NCBI RefSeq assembly: GCF_014648655.1
Contig: NZ_BMRN01000005.1
Coordinates: 186,001-250,000, forward strand
Direction of reading: 5' to 3'
DNA length: 64,000 nucleotides
Source of the DNA: Streptomyces atratus
GTDB taxonomy: Bacteria > Actinomycetota > Actinomycetes > Streptomycetales > Streptomycetaceae
Each line of letters begins with the position of its first letter. Positions within the stretch are counted from its first letter, which is position 1. The translations under genes were made by a program, and so were the position numbers. The notes under the pieces were generated by a model, which worked only from the letters and a program-made list of their open reading frames with translations, was not told where the DNA came from and searched no databases. This document shows positions 1-7,708 of this stretch, piece after piece.

Positions 1-2
1 TC

Positions 3-890
3 GACGACCGGGTCCTGGCGGGCTCGGCCATATGGTTCAAGCCGTTCAAGTTCGCGGTCTCGTTCGTCGTGTACGCACTCGCACTGGCCTGGATGCTGAC
101 GCTGGTCACTCGCGGCCGGCGCGTCGGCTGGTGGGCCGGAACCGTGGTCGCCCTGTCCAGCCTGGGCGAGATGGCGATCATCACCGGCCAGGTGATCCGC
201 GGGAAGCGCAGCCACTTCAACCACGCCACCCCGTTCGACGAGACGCTGTTCAACGCGATGGCCGTCACCGTCGTCGTGCTCTGGACCGGCACACTGGTCA
301 TAGCCGTCCTGCTGTTGCGCGCCCGTATGGCCGACCGCGCCGCCGCCTGGGCGATACGCTCGGGCGTGCTGCTCGCCCTGGCGGGTGCCGGATTCGGCTT
401 CCTGATGACGCAGCCCACGCCCGAGCAGCGGGCGGCCGGAAATCTCGACACCGCCGATGTGATCGGCGCGCATTCCGTCGGCGTACCGGACGGCGGCCCG
501 TCGATGCCCCTCACCGGCTGGTCGACAACCGGCGGGGATCTGCGCATACCGCACTTCGTCGGCATGCACGCGCTCCAGCTGCTGCCGCTCTTCCTGCTCG
601 CGCTGATCGCCCTGGCCCCGCGCTTCCCCCGGCTGAGTGAACCGCGGGTCCGACTGCGGCTGGTGCTGGTCGCCTCCGGTGCGTACGCGGCAGTCGTCGC
701 GCTGGTCACCTGGCAGGCGCTGCGCGGTCAGCCGCTGACCCATCCGGACGGTGCGACGCTCATCGCCGCGGCCCTGATCACGGCGGCGACCGCCGGCTGC
801 GGTTATGGGGCGCTGAGGTCAACTCCCGTACCGAAGAAGGCCGATTCAGATTCCTTCTCCGATTCCGCCGACAAGGAGCTCGTGGCATGA
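3..890 (+). CDS. Multi-spanning membrane protein, 5' end outside the window
   Basis: The reading frame is open from base 3, so the true start lies upstream; the GTG at 69 is internal to a hydrophobic helix and is not a credible start. About 295 residues are visible with roughly seven hydrophobic segments. Histidines sit in short polar stretches between helices (FNHATPF and the HFVGMH segment before a helix), which could bind a cofactor, but this is only inference. The C-terminal tail is polar. The stop overlaps the next start by ATGA, so the two membrane proteins are co-translated and probably work together. I do not recognise a named family and assign no function. Confidence 0.75.
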   Translation, partial: DDRVLAGSAIWFKPFKFAVSFVVYALALAWMLTLVTRGRRVGWWAGTVVALSSLGEMAIITGQVIRGKRSHFNHATPFDETLFNAMAVTVVVLWTGTLVIAVLLLRARMADRAAAWAIRSGVLLALAGAGFGFLMTQPTPEQRAAGNLDTADVIGAHSVGVPDGGPSMPLTGWSTTGGDLRIPHFVGMHALQLLPLFLLALIALAPRFPRLSEPRVRLRLVLVASGAYAAVVALVTWQALRGQPLTHPDGATLIAAALITAATAGCGYGALRSTPVPKKADSDSFSDSADKELVA

Positions 891-1357
891 CCGGTGCGCT
901 CTTCGAGATCTCGTTCTTCCTGACAGCCCCGTTCTGGCTGCTCATGATCCTCGCGCCGAACTGGCGTCCCACGGCGCGCATCGTCGCATCCCCGCTCACC
1001 GTCCTGCCGGTGCTTGCGCTCTATCTGGTCATGGCCGTACCGGTCTTCCCCGAGCTCTGGGACGCGGTGCGCAGTCCCGACATCGACACCTTCCGTGACC
1101 TGACGGCCCTGGCGAACGGGGCGGGGGCGGTCTGGGCGCAGGTCATCGCCTGGGATCTGCTGCTGGGCCAGTGGATGTTCCTGGAAGGACGCCGACTGGG
1201 GATCTCTCCGCTGGTGATGGGGCCACTGCTGGTGCTGACGATTCTGCTGTCGCCCTTCGGGCTGCTGGTCTTTCTCGTGCTACGGGCTGTCCTGCGGCCG
1301 AAGACCCGGCCCGGGAACGGAATCCCGGACCGGGCCGGTCACGCGTCGCTGCGGTGA
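887..1357 (+). CDS. ABA4-like (DUF4281) membrane protein
   Basis: A 156-residue protein with about four membrane helices. It resembles the ABA4-like family, named for a plant protein needed for neoxanthin formation; bacterial members have no established reaction. Family-like features are the N-terminal FxxxFxLxxPFW-type segment, the central region rich in small residues (LANGAGAVWAQ) followed by a WD segment, and a hydrophobic C-terminal helix before a basic tail. It starts inside the stop of the upstream membrane gene (ATGA). No carotenoid gene is visible nearby, so a link to carotenoids here is unproven. Family call fairly sure, role unknown. Confidence 0.7.
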   Translation: MTGALFEISFFLTAPFWLLMILAPNWRPTARIVASPLTVLPVLALYLVMAVPVFPELWDAVRSPDIDTFRDLTALANGAGAVWAQVIAWDLLLGQWMFLEGRRLGISPLVMGPLLVLTILLSPFGLLVFLVLRAVLRPKTRPGNGIPDRAGHASLR

Positions 1358-1366
1358 GGGCGCCCG

Positions 1367-1896
1367 TCAGACGGACTTCCGGTACGAGCGGAGTATGCGG
1401 GTCGACAGCCGGACCGCCACCACCGCAAGGACCAGCAGTGCTCCCCCGCGGCTGAGCACCGGACTCCGGTCGGGGTCGGCGGTCGGCGGTCGGCGCCGAA
1501 CGGCCGGCCGCCATCGCCCAGTTGACCGGGTTGAAGTCCGCGACGTGCCGCGTCCAGGACGGCATCCGGCTCGGGGCCATGAAGGAGGAGGAGAGGAAGG
1601 TCAGCGGCAGCAGCAGGAAAGTGTTGATGCCGGTGATCGACTCGCGCTGACGGACCAGCATGCCGAGCGCGTTGGAGAGAGCGCCGAAGACCGTGCCGAG
1701 CAGGATCGAGGCGACGACCAGGATCAGCAGCCCGCCCGCACCGCCGGGGTAGGTGGCGCCGGCGGCCCAGCCGAGCAGCACGATGATGACGGACTGCACG
1801 GCGGTGCTGGTGCCGTTCTGCACGACGTCGGCGTTCATCAGCGCGTTGCTGCTGACCGGCGTCGTCAGGAAGCGGTTGAGCGTGCCGCGTTCACCG
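1367..1896 (-). pseudogene. Truncated, frameshifted ABC-2 (DrrB-like) permease
   Basis: The minus strand encodes the second half of an ABC-2 type drug-export permease. It begins at an ERGTLNRF segment, typical of the middle of DrrB-like proteins, continues through several membrane helices and an LxxLPLxFLSSSF segment, and ends with RSYRKSV and a TGA at 1369-1367. The first hundred or so residues are missing, and no ATPase gene lies between it and the PadR regulator, although PadR-ATPase-permease is the usual order. The last 40 or so codons are in another frame. Three tandem GGTCGGC copies lie at the frame change, and removing one 7-bp copy would restore the frame. Not expected to be functional. 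Confidence 0.75.
1474..1494. repeat. Three tandem heptanucleotides at the permease frameshift
   Basis: GGTCGGC is present three times head to tail, preceded by a partial copy. Slippage by one unit (7 bp) accounts exactly for the change of frame in the permease remnant. Confidence 0.85.
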
Positions 1897-1916
1897 GTCG
1901 GGGGGCCGGGGTTCGA

Positions 1917-1964
1917 GACCCCGGCGATTGCTGCTCCAACAGCTCCCGCCGGGGTCTTTTTTTC
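1917..1964 (+). terminator. Rho-independent-type terminator, plus orientation
   Basis: An 11-bp perfect stem (AGACCCCGGCG at 1917-1927 with its complement at 1948-1958) has a 20-nt loop and runs into seven T residues on the plus strand. Transcripts entering from the left would stop here. It lies between the permease remnant and the end of padR, so it may also limit antisense reading into padR. U-tracts like this are uncommon in Streptomyces. Confidence 0.7.
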
Positions 1965-1980
1965 TGTGGCGTCGCTCCTG

Positions 1981-2658
1981 CTACGCCTTCCGCTCAGGGT
2001 CGAGAACGATCTCCTGTTGGTCCAAGTCCTGCCATTCCTGCGGGACTTCACCGGTTTCATGGAAGGACTTCCACTCCTCGATGCCGCTGATCGAGGCGTC
2101 GGTGATTTCCTTGTGGAAGTTCTTGATCCACTCCAGCTGTGCGTCGATCATGTGGAGCTGATACTCGGTCTCGACGACGAAGACGCGGGGCAGCTTCTCC
2201 CCCAACTGACCGAGGACCCCCCGGAGAGCCGCGGCCTGGACCGCCAGCGCCGCCTCCCGGGTCTCCATCAGCTCCGCCACATCCTCCGGCGGCAGCACCG
2301 GCAGAAGCGAGAGGGCTGTCTCGAAAACCGGGTACTCGACGGCCGGAACGGCGAGCAGATCGGAGAGCCAGTCGAGCATTTCCGCACGCCCGGCCCCGGT
2401 GATGCCGTAGAGCGTGCGCTCGGGGCGGTTGCCCTGCCGCTGGACGCCCGCGACCTCGACGTAACCGTGCTTCTCCAGGTTCTGGACGACGGTGTACAGC
2501 GAGCCGAAATTGATCTTGACGCTGTGTTCCTTGCCGCGCCGGCGAAGCGTCTGGGCGATCTCGTACGGATACATGGAACGCTCGGCGAGCAGCACCATGA
2601 CCGTCAGCGCCAGTGGATTGCCGAGCCTGCGCCGCTCGGTCACCCGCCCCACCACCAC
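1981..2658 (-). CDS. PadR-family transcriptional regulator
   Basis: A 225-residue PadR regulator. The N-terminal winged helix (about residues 10-95) shows the family hallmarks ALTVMVLL, MYPYEIAQTL, FGSLYTVVQNLEKHGYV and the RTLYGIT wing. The C-terminal half is the helical dimerisation region with conserved aromatic residues. Start is GTG at 2658, with a purine-rich GAAGGCGGAG just upstream. Such regulators usually repress a neighbouring ABC drug exporter; here the exporter has decayed to a permease fragment, leaving the regulator an orphan. It probably binds the ATCGCG half-sites in the gap before sigK and represses itself. Effectors cannot be read from sequence. Confidence 0.85.
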   Translation of the reverse strand: MVVGRVTERRRLGNPLALTVMVLLAERSMYPYEIAQTLRRRGKEHSVKINFGSLYTVVQNLEKHGYVEVAGVQRQGNRPERTLYGITGAGRAEMLDWLSDLLAVPAVEYPVFETALSLLPVLPPEDVAELMETREAALAVQAAALRGVLGQLGEKLPRVFVVETEYQLHMIDAQLEWIKNFHKEITDASISGIEEWKSFHETGEVPQEWQDLDQQEIVLDPERKA

Positions 2659-2685
2659 TCCGCCTTCGAATACTCGTGAGCGAAC

Positions 2686-2726
2686 ATATCGCGTTCACCC
2701 GGACGCTTCAACCGCGATGTATCGCG
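2686..2726. promoter_or_regulatory. Candidate PadR operator (ATCGCG half-sites)
   Basis: CGCGAT-GT-ATCGCG at 2713-2726 is a perfect inverted repeat with a 2-nt centre. A third half-site, ATCGCG, lies at 2688-2693. All are within 70 bp upstream of the padR start and also upstream of the sigK promoter, so the regulator could affect both. Inferred from position and symmetry only. Confidence 0.5.
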
Positions 2727-2759
2727 AATTTCGGGATGCGTGGAAGGATCTCGCGCACT

Positions 2760-2790
2760 GACCAATCCGTGCTGCCGTCGGCTCCGGATC
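2760..2790 (+). promoter_or_regulatory. Probable SigK-type promoter of sigK
   Basis: GACCAATCCGT, 14 bases, then CGGATC. The same arrangement with identical spacing lies before the molybdopterin oxidoreductase gene (5918-5948). The -35-like CAATCC and -10-like CGGAT resemble the mycobacterial SigK pattern (CCATCC and CCGAAT), though the spacer is shorter. The sigK start is 38 bases downstream, with a ribosome site between. This suggests autoregulation. Confidence 0.65.
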
Positions 2791-2828
2791 ACTCGGAGAA
2801 CCGATGTGCGATCAGGGAGGAAGCCCGC

Positions 2829-3413
2829 GTGAAAGAAGCCGTGTACATCAGCGGAGCGCCCTCGGCGGGGCCCGATCTCCAGGAGCTGCTGGGGCTGGTC
2901 GCCCGGGGCGACCAGGATGCGTTCGCCAAGGTGTACGACGCGGTCAGCGGGCCCGTCCTCGGGCTGGTACGGAGCGTGCTGCGCGATCCCGCCCAGTCGG
3001 AGGAGGTCGCGCAGGAAGTCCTGGTCGAGGTGTGGCGGACGGCCCCTCGCTTCCGGGCCTCCCGCGGCAGCGCGATGAACTGGGTGCTGACGCTTGCTCA
3101 CCGCCGGGCCGTGGACCGGGTGCGCTCGGCCGAGGCATCGGCGGCCCGTGAGCACCGGGCGGCGCTGCTGGACCGTACGCCCGCCTTCGACCAGGTCACC
3201 GAGCAGGTGGAGAGCCGGCTGGAGCGCGAACAGGTCCGCCGCTGCGTGCGGACGCTCTCCGAGCTGCAACGGCAGTCCGTGACCCTCGCCTACTACCGGG
3301 GGCTGACCTACCGCGAGGTGTCGGAGCTGCTCTCCGTACCGCTCGGGACGATCAAGACACGACTGCGCGACGGGCTGATCCGGCTGCGCGACTGCCTCGG
3401 GGTGAGCGCATGA
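2829..3413 (+). CDS. sigK: ECF RNA polymerase sigma factor, SigK type
   Basis: A 194-residue extracytoplasmic-function sigma factor. Sigma region 2 spans about residues 18-85 (GDQDAFAKVYD, then the QSEEVAQEVLVEVWR core-binding/-10 segment). Region 4 covers about 135-185, ending in the LSVPLGTIKTRLRDGL helix-turn-helix. Start chosen as GTG at 2829 because GGGAGG lies 8 bases before it; longer upstream readings have no ribosome site. The next gene overlaps by ATGA and encodes an RskA-like anti-sigma factor, the classical SigK/RskA pairing. Together with a fasciclin lipoprotein and a molybdopterin oxidoreductase nearby, this matches the SigK group. The exact subgroup is inferred from context and family resemblance. 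Confidence 0.85.
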   Translation: MKEAVYISGAPSAGPDLQELLGLVARGDQDAFAKVYDAVSGPVLGLVRSVLRDPAQSEEVAQEVLVEVWRTAPRFRASRGSAMNWVLTLAHRRAVDRVRSAEASAAREHRAALLDRTPAFDQVTEQVESRLEREQVRRCVRTLSELQRQSVTLAYYRGLTYREVSELLSVPLGTIKTRLRDGLIRLRDCLGVSA

Positions 3414-4207
3414 GCAACGCCGAACTGCACACACTGACCGGGGCATACGCCCTGCACGCGCTGCCGGACACCGAGCGGGTGGCCTTCGAACGGCATCTCC
3501 GCGACTGCGAGGCCTGCGCCGTCGAGGTGCGCGAGCTGTCCGAGACCGCCGCCCGACTCGGCCTCGCAGTGGCCGACACCCCACCGCGCGGGCTGCGGGA
3601 CAGGGTGCTGCGGGAGATCACGACCGTACGGCAGGAGTCGCCGTCGGGCATCGGCCGGGACCGCTCGGGCGGCGCGGCGGACCGGGGCGACAGCACTACG
3701 GGGCGTGGCGCCGGTGGTACGGGGCAGGGCGGCCGGCGGCCGAGGTACGCGCTCGCCGCCTGTCTCGCCGCCGCCGTCGGATTCGGCGGGATCGCCGCCT
3801 GGCAGCACCGGGCGGCCCAGGACGCCCGGCAGGAGGCGCGGGCGGCACAGCAGCAGAACGAGCAGCTGGCACAGGTCCTCGCCGCTCCGGACGCCAAGGC
3901 CTCCTCCGGCACGATGAAGGGCGGCGCGAAGGGAACGGTCGTGGTCTCGCAGAGTGAGAACCGGGCCGTGTTCATGGCCTCGGGAATGCGGCAGCCGCCC
4001 AGCGGCAAGGTGTATCAGCTGTGGTTCGACGACCGCGGCACCATGCGTTCCGCCGGGCTGATGAACACCCCGGCCGCGAGCGACGCCGTCCTGCTGGACG
4101 GCCCGGTCGACGGTGCGTCGGGCATAGGAATCACGGTGGAACCGGCCGGTGGCTCCGCGCAGCCGACGTCCGCGCCGCTGGCGCTGATGAACTTTCCGGC
4201 GGCATGA
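3410..4207 (+). CDS. rskA: RskA-like membrane anti-sigma factor
   Basis: A 265-residue anti-sigma factor. The N-terminal cytoplasmic domain carries a zinc-type anti-sigma motif, His29-x3-Cys33-x2-Cys36 (HLRDCEAC). A long flexible stretch follows, then one membrane helix (about 113-131), a short alanine/glutamine-rich coiled segment and an extracytoplasmic RskA domain (about 155-265, with the PPSGKVYQLWF-type core). It would hold SigK at the membrane until cleaved by regulated proteolysis, as shown in mycobacteria. Its start lies in the sigK stop, so the two are coupled. An M50 site-2 protease sits elsewhere in the window (32275-33525), but a link is only speculative. Confidence 0.88.
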   Translation: MSNAELHTLTGAYALHALPDTERVAFERHLRDCEACAVEVRELSETAARLGLAVADTPPRGLRDRVLREITTVRQESPSGIGRDRSGGAADRGDSTTGRGAGGTGQGGRRPRYALAACLAAAVGFGGIAAWQHRAAQDARQEARAAQQQNEQLAQVLAAPDAKASSGTMKGGAKGTVVVSQSENRAVFMASGMRQPPSGKVYQLWFDDRGTMRSAGLMNTPAASDAVLLDGPVDGASGIGITVEPAGGSAQPTSAPLALMNFPAA

Positions 4208-4319
4208 CCGGGGCCGGTCCGCCGGGCGGACTCGTCCGGCGGACCGCGTTCGCCGGGCAGAGCCGTGACAACCCGTTGCGCGGGGGCGGCATGACCGACA
4301 CCGAGAAGGGCACACCTCC

Positions 4320-5684
4320 ATGACAGTCTCCGTGGCACTGTTCACCTCCGACCTGCGGGTGCACGACAACCCGGTGCTGCGGGCCGCTGTACGGGACGCG
4401 GATGCCGTCGTTCCGCTGTTCGTGCGCGACACAGGCATCCACCGGGCCGGCTTCGACGCGCCGAACCGGCTGGCGTTCCTCGCGGACTGCCTCGCCGACC
4501 TCGACGCGGGGCTGCGCCGCCGCGGCGGACGGCTCGTCGTCCGGGACGCCGACGTGGTGGCCGCCGCCCGTGCCGTGGCTGCGGAGACCGGTGCGCGGAG
4601 TCTGCACATCGCTGGCGGGGTGAGCGGGTACGCGATGCGTCGCGAGGCGCGACTGCATACGGCTCTGGCAGCCGTCGGCTGCACCCTGCACGTCCACGAC
4701 GCAGTGGTCACCGCGCTCGCCCCGGGCCGGATCGTCCCGGCAGGCCGTGATCACTTCGCGGTGTTCACCCCGTACTTGCGCCGTTGGGAGGCGGCGGGAG
4801 TACGGGGAACACTGACCGCGCCACGCGCGGTGCGGCTGCCGGACGGCGTGGAGTCCGGGCCGTTGCCGGAACGGGCGGAGGTGGCCGGGGTCTCCCCCGG
4901 GCTCGCCGGGGGTGGCGAGTCGGCCGGACGCCGGCTGCTGTCGTCCTGGCTGCACGGCCCCCTGGCCGACTACGAGAGCGGTCACGACGATCTGGCCGGT
5001 GACGCGACCTCCAGGCTCTCTCCGTACCTCCACTTCGGCTGTCTCTCGGCGGCCGAAGTGATCAACCGGGCGAGGCAGCGGGGCGGACCGGGCGCCGACG
5101 CGTTTGTACGGCAGCTGGCGTGGCGGGACTTCCATCACCAGGTACTCGCCGCACGGCCGGACGCCGCCTGGGAGGACTACCGCACGCGGCACGACCGCTG
5201 GCGGTCCGACGAGGACGAGGTCGAGGCCTGGCGCGCGGGGCGCACAGGCTATCCACTGGTCGACGCGTCGATGCGGCAGCTGGCCCACGAGGGCTGGATG
5301 CACAACCGGGGCCGGATGCTCGTGGCCTGCTTCCTCACCAAGACGCTGTACGCGGACTGGCGGGTGGGCGCCCGGCACTTCCTGGACCTGCTGGTCGACG
5401 GCGACCTGGCGAACAATCAGCTCAACTGGCAGTGGATGGCGGGTACCGGCACCGACACCCGTCCCAACCGGGTCCTGAACCCGGTGATCCAGGGCAAGCG
5501 GTTCGATCCGCGCGGTGCCTACGTGCGCCGCTGGGTGCCGGAGCTTGCGGACCTGGCGGACGGCGAGATCCATGAGCCGTGGAAACTGACCGGGCCGCGC
5601 CGGGCCGCGATCGACTACCCGGATCCGCTCGTCGACCTGGCGGAGGCACGGGCCCGGTTCGAACGGGCACGCGGACTGGGCTGA
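4320..5684 (+). CDS. phr: Deoxyribodipyrimidine photolyase
   Basis: A 454-residue photolyase/cryptochrome protein that repairs UV pyrimidine dimers using light and FAD. The N-terminal alpha/beta antenna domain begins with SVALFTSDLRVHDNPVL. The C-terminal FAD domain shows RLSPYLHFGCLS, FVRQLAWRDFHH, the MRQLAHEGWMHNRGRM segment and NNQLNWQWMAGTGTD, with the NPVIQGKRFDP block near the end. Length is normal. It starts 112 bp after rskA in the same direction and may read from the sigK promoter; no separate SigK motif was found before it. A photolyase under an ECF sigma factor suggests the locus answers light or oxidative damage, which is inference. Confidence 0.93.
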   Translation: MTVSVALFTSDLRVHDNPVLRAAVRDADAVVPLFVRDTGIHRAGFDAPNRLAFLADCLADLDAGLRRRGGRLVVRDADVVAAARAVAAETGARSLHIAGGVSGYAMRREARLHTALAAVGCTLHVHDAVVTALAPGRIVPAGRDHFAVFTPYLRRWEAAGVRGTLTAPRAVRLPDGVESGPLPERAEVAGVSPGLAGGGESAGRRLLSSWLHGPLADYESGHDDLAGDATSRLSPYLHFGCLSAAEVINRARQRGGPGADAFVRQLAWRDFHHQVLAARPDAAWEDYRTRHDRWRSDEDEVEAWRAGRTGYPLVDASMRQLAHEGWMHNRGRMLVACFLTKTLYADWRVGARHFLDLLVDGDLANNQLNWQWMAGTGTDTRPNRVLNPVIQGKRFDPRGAYVRRWVPELADLADGEIHEPWKLTGPRRAAIDYPDPLVDLAEARARFERARGLG

Positions 5685-5917
5685 CGGCGCGATCCCGCCG
5701 ATCAGCAGGAAGCTCATCAGCGGCGGTGCCACCGGCGTCGCCGCTGCCGCGACCGGCGCGGCCGTGCGTCGCCGCTGCCCTGTCATGCCCCTCCCCCGAG
5801 TGGCGGCCACCGACCGGAACCCTCCGTCTCCGGGAGCTTCCGGACGCCTCTCGGCTGTGATGCGTCATAGGTGCCGTCCCTGATCGGCCGGAAAGACTCA
5901 CACTCGATCGAGTGACA

Positions 5918-5948
5918 GACCAATCCGTCCGGCGCAGGGCGACGAATC
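5918..5948 (+). promoter_or_regulatory. Probable SigK-type promoter of the Mo-oxidoreductase
   Basis: GACCAATCCGT, 14 bases, CGAATC: identical in spacing to the motif before sigK, with only one changed base in the second box. The box ends 6 bases before the GTG start at 5955 and no ribosome site is visible, so the transcript is probably leaderless. Confidence 0.65.
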
Positions 5949-5954
5949 CCCGTT

Positions 5955-7583
5955 GTGAGTGAAGATCGAGACGATTCGCAGCGAACCGGGGCCGCTCGGT
6001 CCCGCCGACCGGGCTGCGCGCGCGCCGCCCTCGCCGCGCTCAGCGGTCTGATCGCCGGGTTCTGCGCCCTGGCGGTCGCCGAGCTGGTCGCGGCTGTCGT
6101 ACGTCCCGAGGCAGGCCCGGTCACGGCAGTGGGCAGTGCGGTGATCGACCGCACTCCCCCGGCCGTGAGGGACTTCGCCGTACGGAACTTCGGTACCGCC
6201 GACAAGCTGGTGCTCCAGCTCGGGATCCTGATCCTTCTGGCGCTCTTCGCCATGGCGGTCGGGGTGCTGGCACTGCGGCACCGGCGGCTCGGTTCAGCTG
6301 CCGTCCTGGTCTTCGGTCTGGTCGGGGCAGTGGCGGCGGCAGGGCGTCCGCAGGGCGCGCCTGCCGACGCGCTGCCTTCGGTGGTGGGTGCCGCGGTGGC
6401 CGTAGGAGTGCTGTATCTCCTGGTCGGACGGCTCACACCGGCTCTTCGTCCCTCTCCCGCGGCTGGGGAGAGGGACGAAGAGGCGAACGGCGTCCTCGAC
6501 CGCCGTGGCTTCGTGGTCGCGGCGACCGCCGCGACGGTGGCCTCTGCCGGCGCGGGACTCCTGGGGCGGCGGCTCACGTCCTCCGTCCAGGCCGGAGCCT
6601 CCGCTTCACGTCATGACCTGGTCCTCCCGGTGCCGCATTCCGCCGCACCGGCGGTCCCGGCGGGCGCCGATCTGAGGATCCGGGGGCTGAGCTCGTTCAT
6701 CACCCCGAACAAGGACTTCTACCGGGTGGACACGGCTCTGGTCGTGCCGCGCGTCGACGCCGGCACATGGCAGCTGAAGATCCATGGCAGGGGTGTGGCG
6801 CGGCCCGTCACCGTCGGCTTCCACGACCTGCTGCGAAGGGAGGTCATCGAGCGCGACATCACGTTGACCTGCGTGTCCAACGAGGTCGGCGGCCCTTACG
6901 TCGGCAACGCCAGGTGGCTCGGCGTACGACTGGCCGATCTGTTGCGCGATGCCGGGGTGCGCCCGCCGTCGAAGGGCGGGCCCGCCGACCAGATCGTGGC
7001 GCGTTCCGTCGACGGCATGACGATCGGCACACCGGTCGAGACGGTCATGGATGGGCGCGACGCGATGCTCGCCTTCGGCATGAACGGCGAGCCACTGCCC
7101 TTCGAGCACGGCTTCCCGGTCCGTATGGTCGTTCCCGGCCTGTACGGATACGTGTCCGCGTGCAAGTGGATCAAGGAAATCGAGCTCACCACGTTCGATG
7201 CCTACGACGCCTACTGGGTGAAACGGAGCTGGGCCCAGGAGGCACCGGTCAAGACCGAGTCGCGGATCGACACCCCCCGTCCGTTCGCCTCCCCGAAGGC
7301 CGGCATCGTGCCGGTGGCCGGGGTGGCCTGGGCCCAGCACCGCGGTATCTCCAGGGTTGAGGTACGGGTGGACGGTGGGGAGTGGCACACGGCACGGCTG
7401 GCTGCCGCGGACACCCAGGACACCTGGCGCCAGTGGGTGTGGGAGTGGCCCGCCGCATCCGGCCGCCACACCCTTGAGGTTCGCGCCACCGACGGAACCG
7501 GCGCCACCCAGACCGGCGATCGCGTAGGCACCGTGCCCAACGGTGCGACCGGCTGGCACTCGGTGGTGATCGACGTGCCCTGA
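5955..7583 (+). CDS. Membrane-anchored molybdopterin (sulfite-oxidase-like) oxidoreductase
   Basis: A 542-residue protein with a membrane part and a sulfite-oxidase-type catalytic part. Hydrophobic helices lie at about 21-47, 84-107, 111-130 and 140-159. A DRRGF motif then precedes another hydrophobic stretch (about 183-204), resembling an internal Tat signal. The molybdopterin domain (about 235-430) contains Cys306 in DITLTCVSNEVGG, the expected molybdenum ligand, followed by a C-terminal immunoglobulin-like dimer domain with repeated tryptophans. The catalytic part should face outside. Start is GTG at 5955, likely leaderless from a SigK-type promoter. Substrate unknown; methionine sulfoxide or sulfite are only family possibilities. 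Confidence 0.85.
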   Translation: MSEDRDDSQRTGAARSRRPGCARAALAALSGLIAGFCALAVAELVAAVVRPEAGPVTAVGSAVIDRTPPAVRDFAVRNFGTADKLVLQLGILILLALFAMAVGVLALRHRRLGSAAVLVFGLVGAVAAAGRPQGAPADALPSVVGAAVAVGVLYLLVGRLTPALRPSPAAGERDEEANGVLDRRGFVVAATAATVASAGAGLLGRRLTSSVQAGASASRHDLVLPVPHSAAPAVPAGADLRIRGLSSFITPNKDFYRVDTALVVPRVDAGTWQLKIHGRGVARPVTVGFHDLLRREVIERDITLTCVSNEVGGPYVGNARWLGVRLADLLRDAGVRPPSKGGPADQIVARSVDGMTIGTPVETVMDGRDAMLAFGMNGEPLPFEHGFPVRMVVPGLYGYVSACKWIKEIELTTFDAYDAYWVKRSWAQEAPVKTESRIDTPRPFASPKAGIVPVAGVAWAQHRGISRVEVRVDGGEWHTARLAAADTQDTWRQWVWEWPAASGRHTLEVRATDGTGATQTGDRVGTVPNGATGWHSVVIDVP

Positions 7584-7611
7584 GCCGGGGCACACCGAGC
7601 CGGGGCACACC
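7582..7611. repeat. 15-bp direct tandem repeat
   Basis: GAGCCGGGGCACACC occurs twice without a gap directly after the oxidoreductase stop codon. It is not a hairpin. No function is proposed; it may be a replication-slippage scar. Confidence 0.8.
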
Positions 7612-7708
7612 CCGACCGCACCACCCGCTCCGCGGAGCGCGGCTCACCATGCCCCGAGACATCACCAAAAGTAATCATATCCTCACTCAAACAATCCGGG
7701 AGAACGCC

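Noticed and set aside
1905-1935. T-arm-like CGGGG-TTCGAGA-CCCCG resembling a tRNA 3' end or attachment site
   Set aside because: The 7 bases after it cannot pair with any acceptor 5' strand upstream, where permease coding sequence lies; the bases are explained by the terminator hairpin.
5697-5810. Minus-strand hydrophobic piece (MTGQRRRTAAPVAAAA...) in the gap after phr
   Set aside because: The frame runs into the antisense of phr without domain similarity; too little to call a gene.
7688-7700. CAATCC just before the fasciclin start as a SigK promoter
   Set aside because: It is within 20 bases of the start codon, overlaps the ribosome site and has no second box at the right distance.
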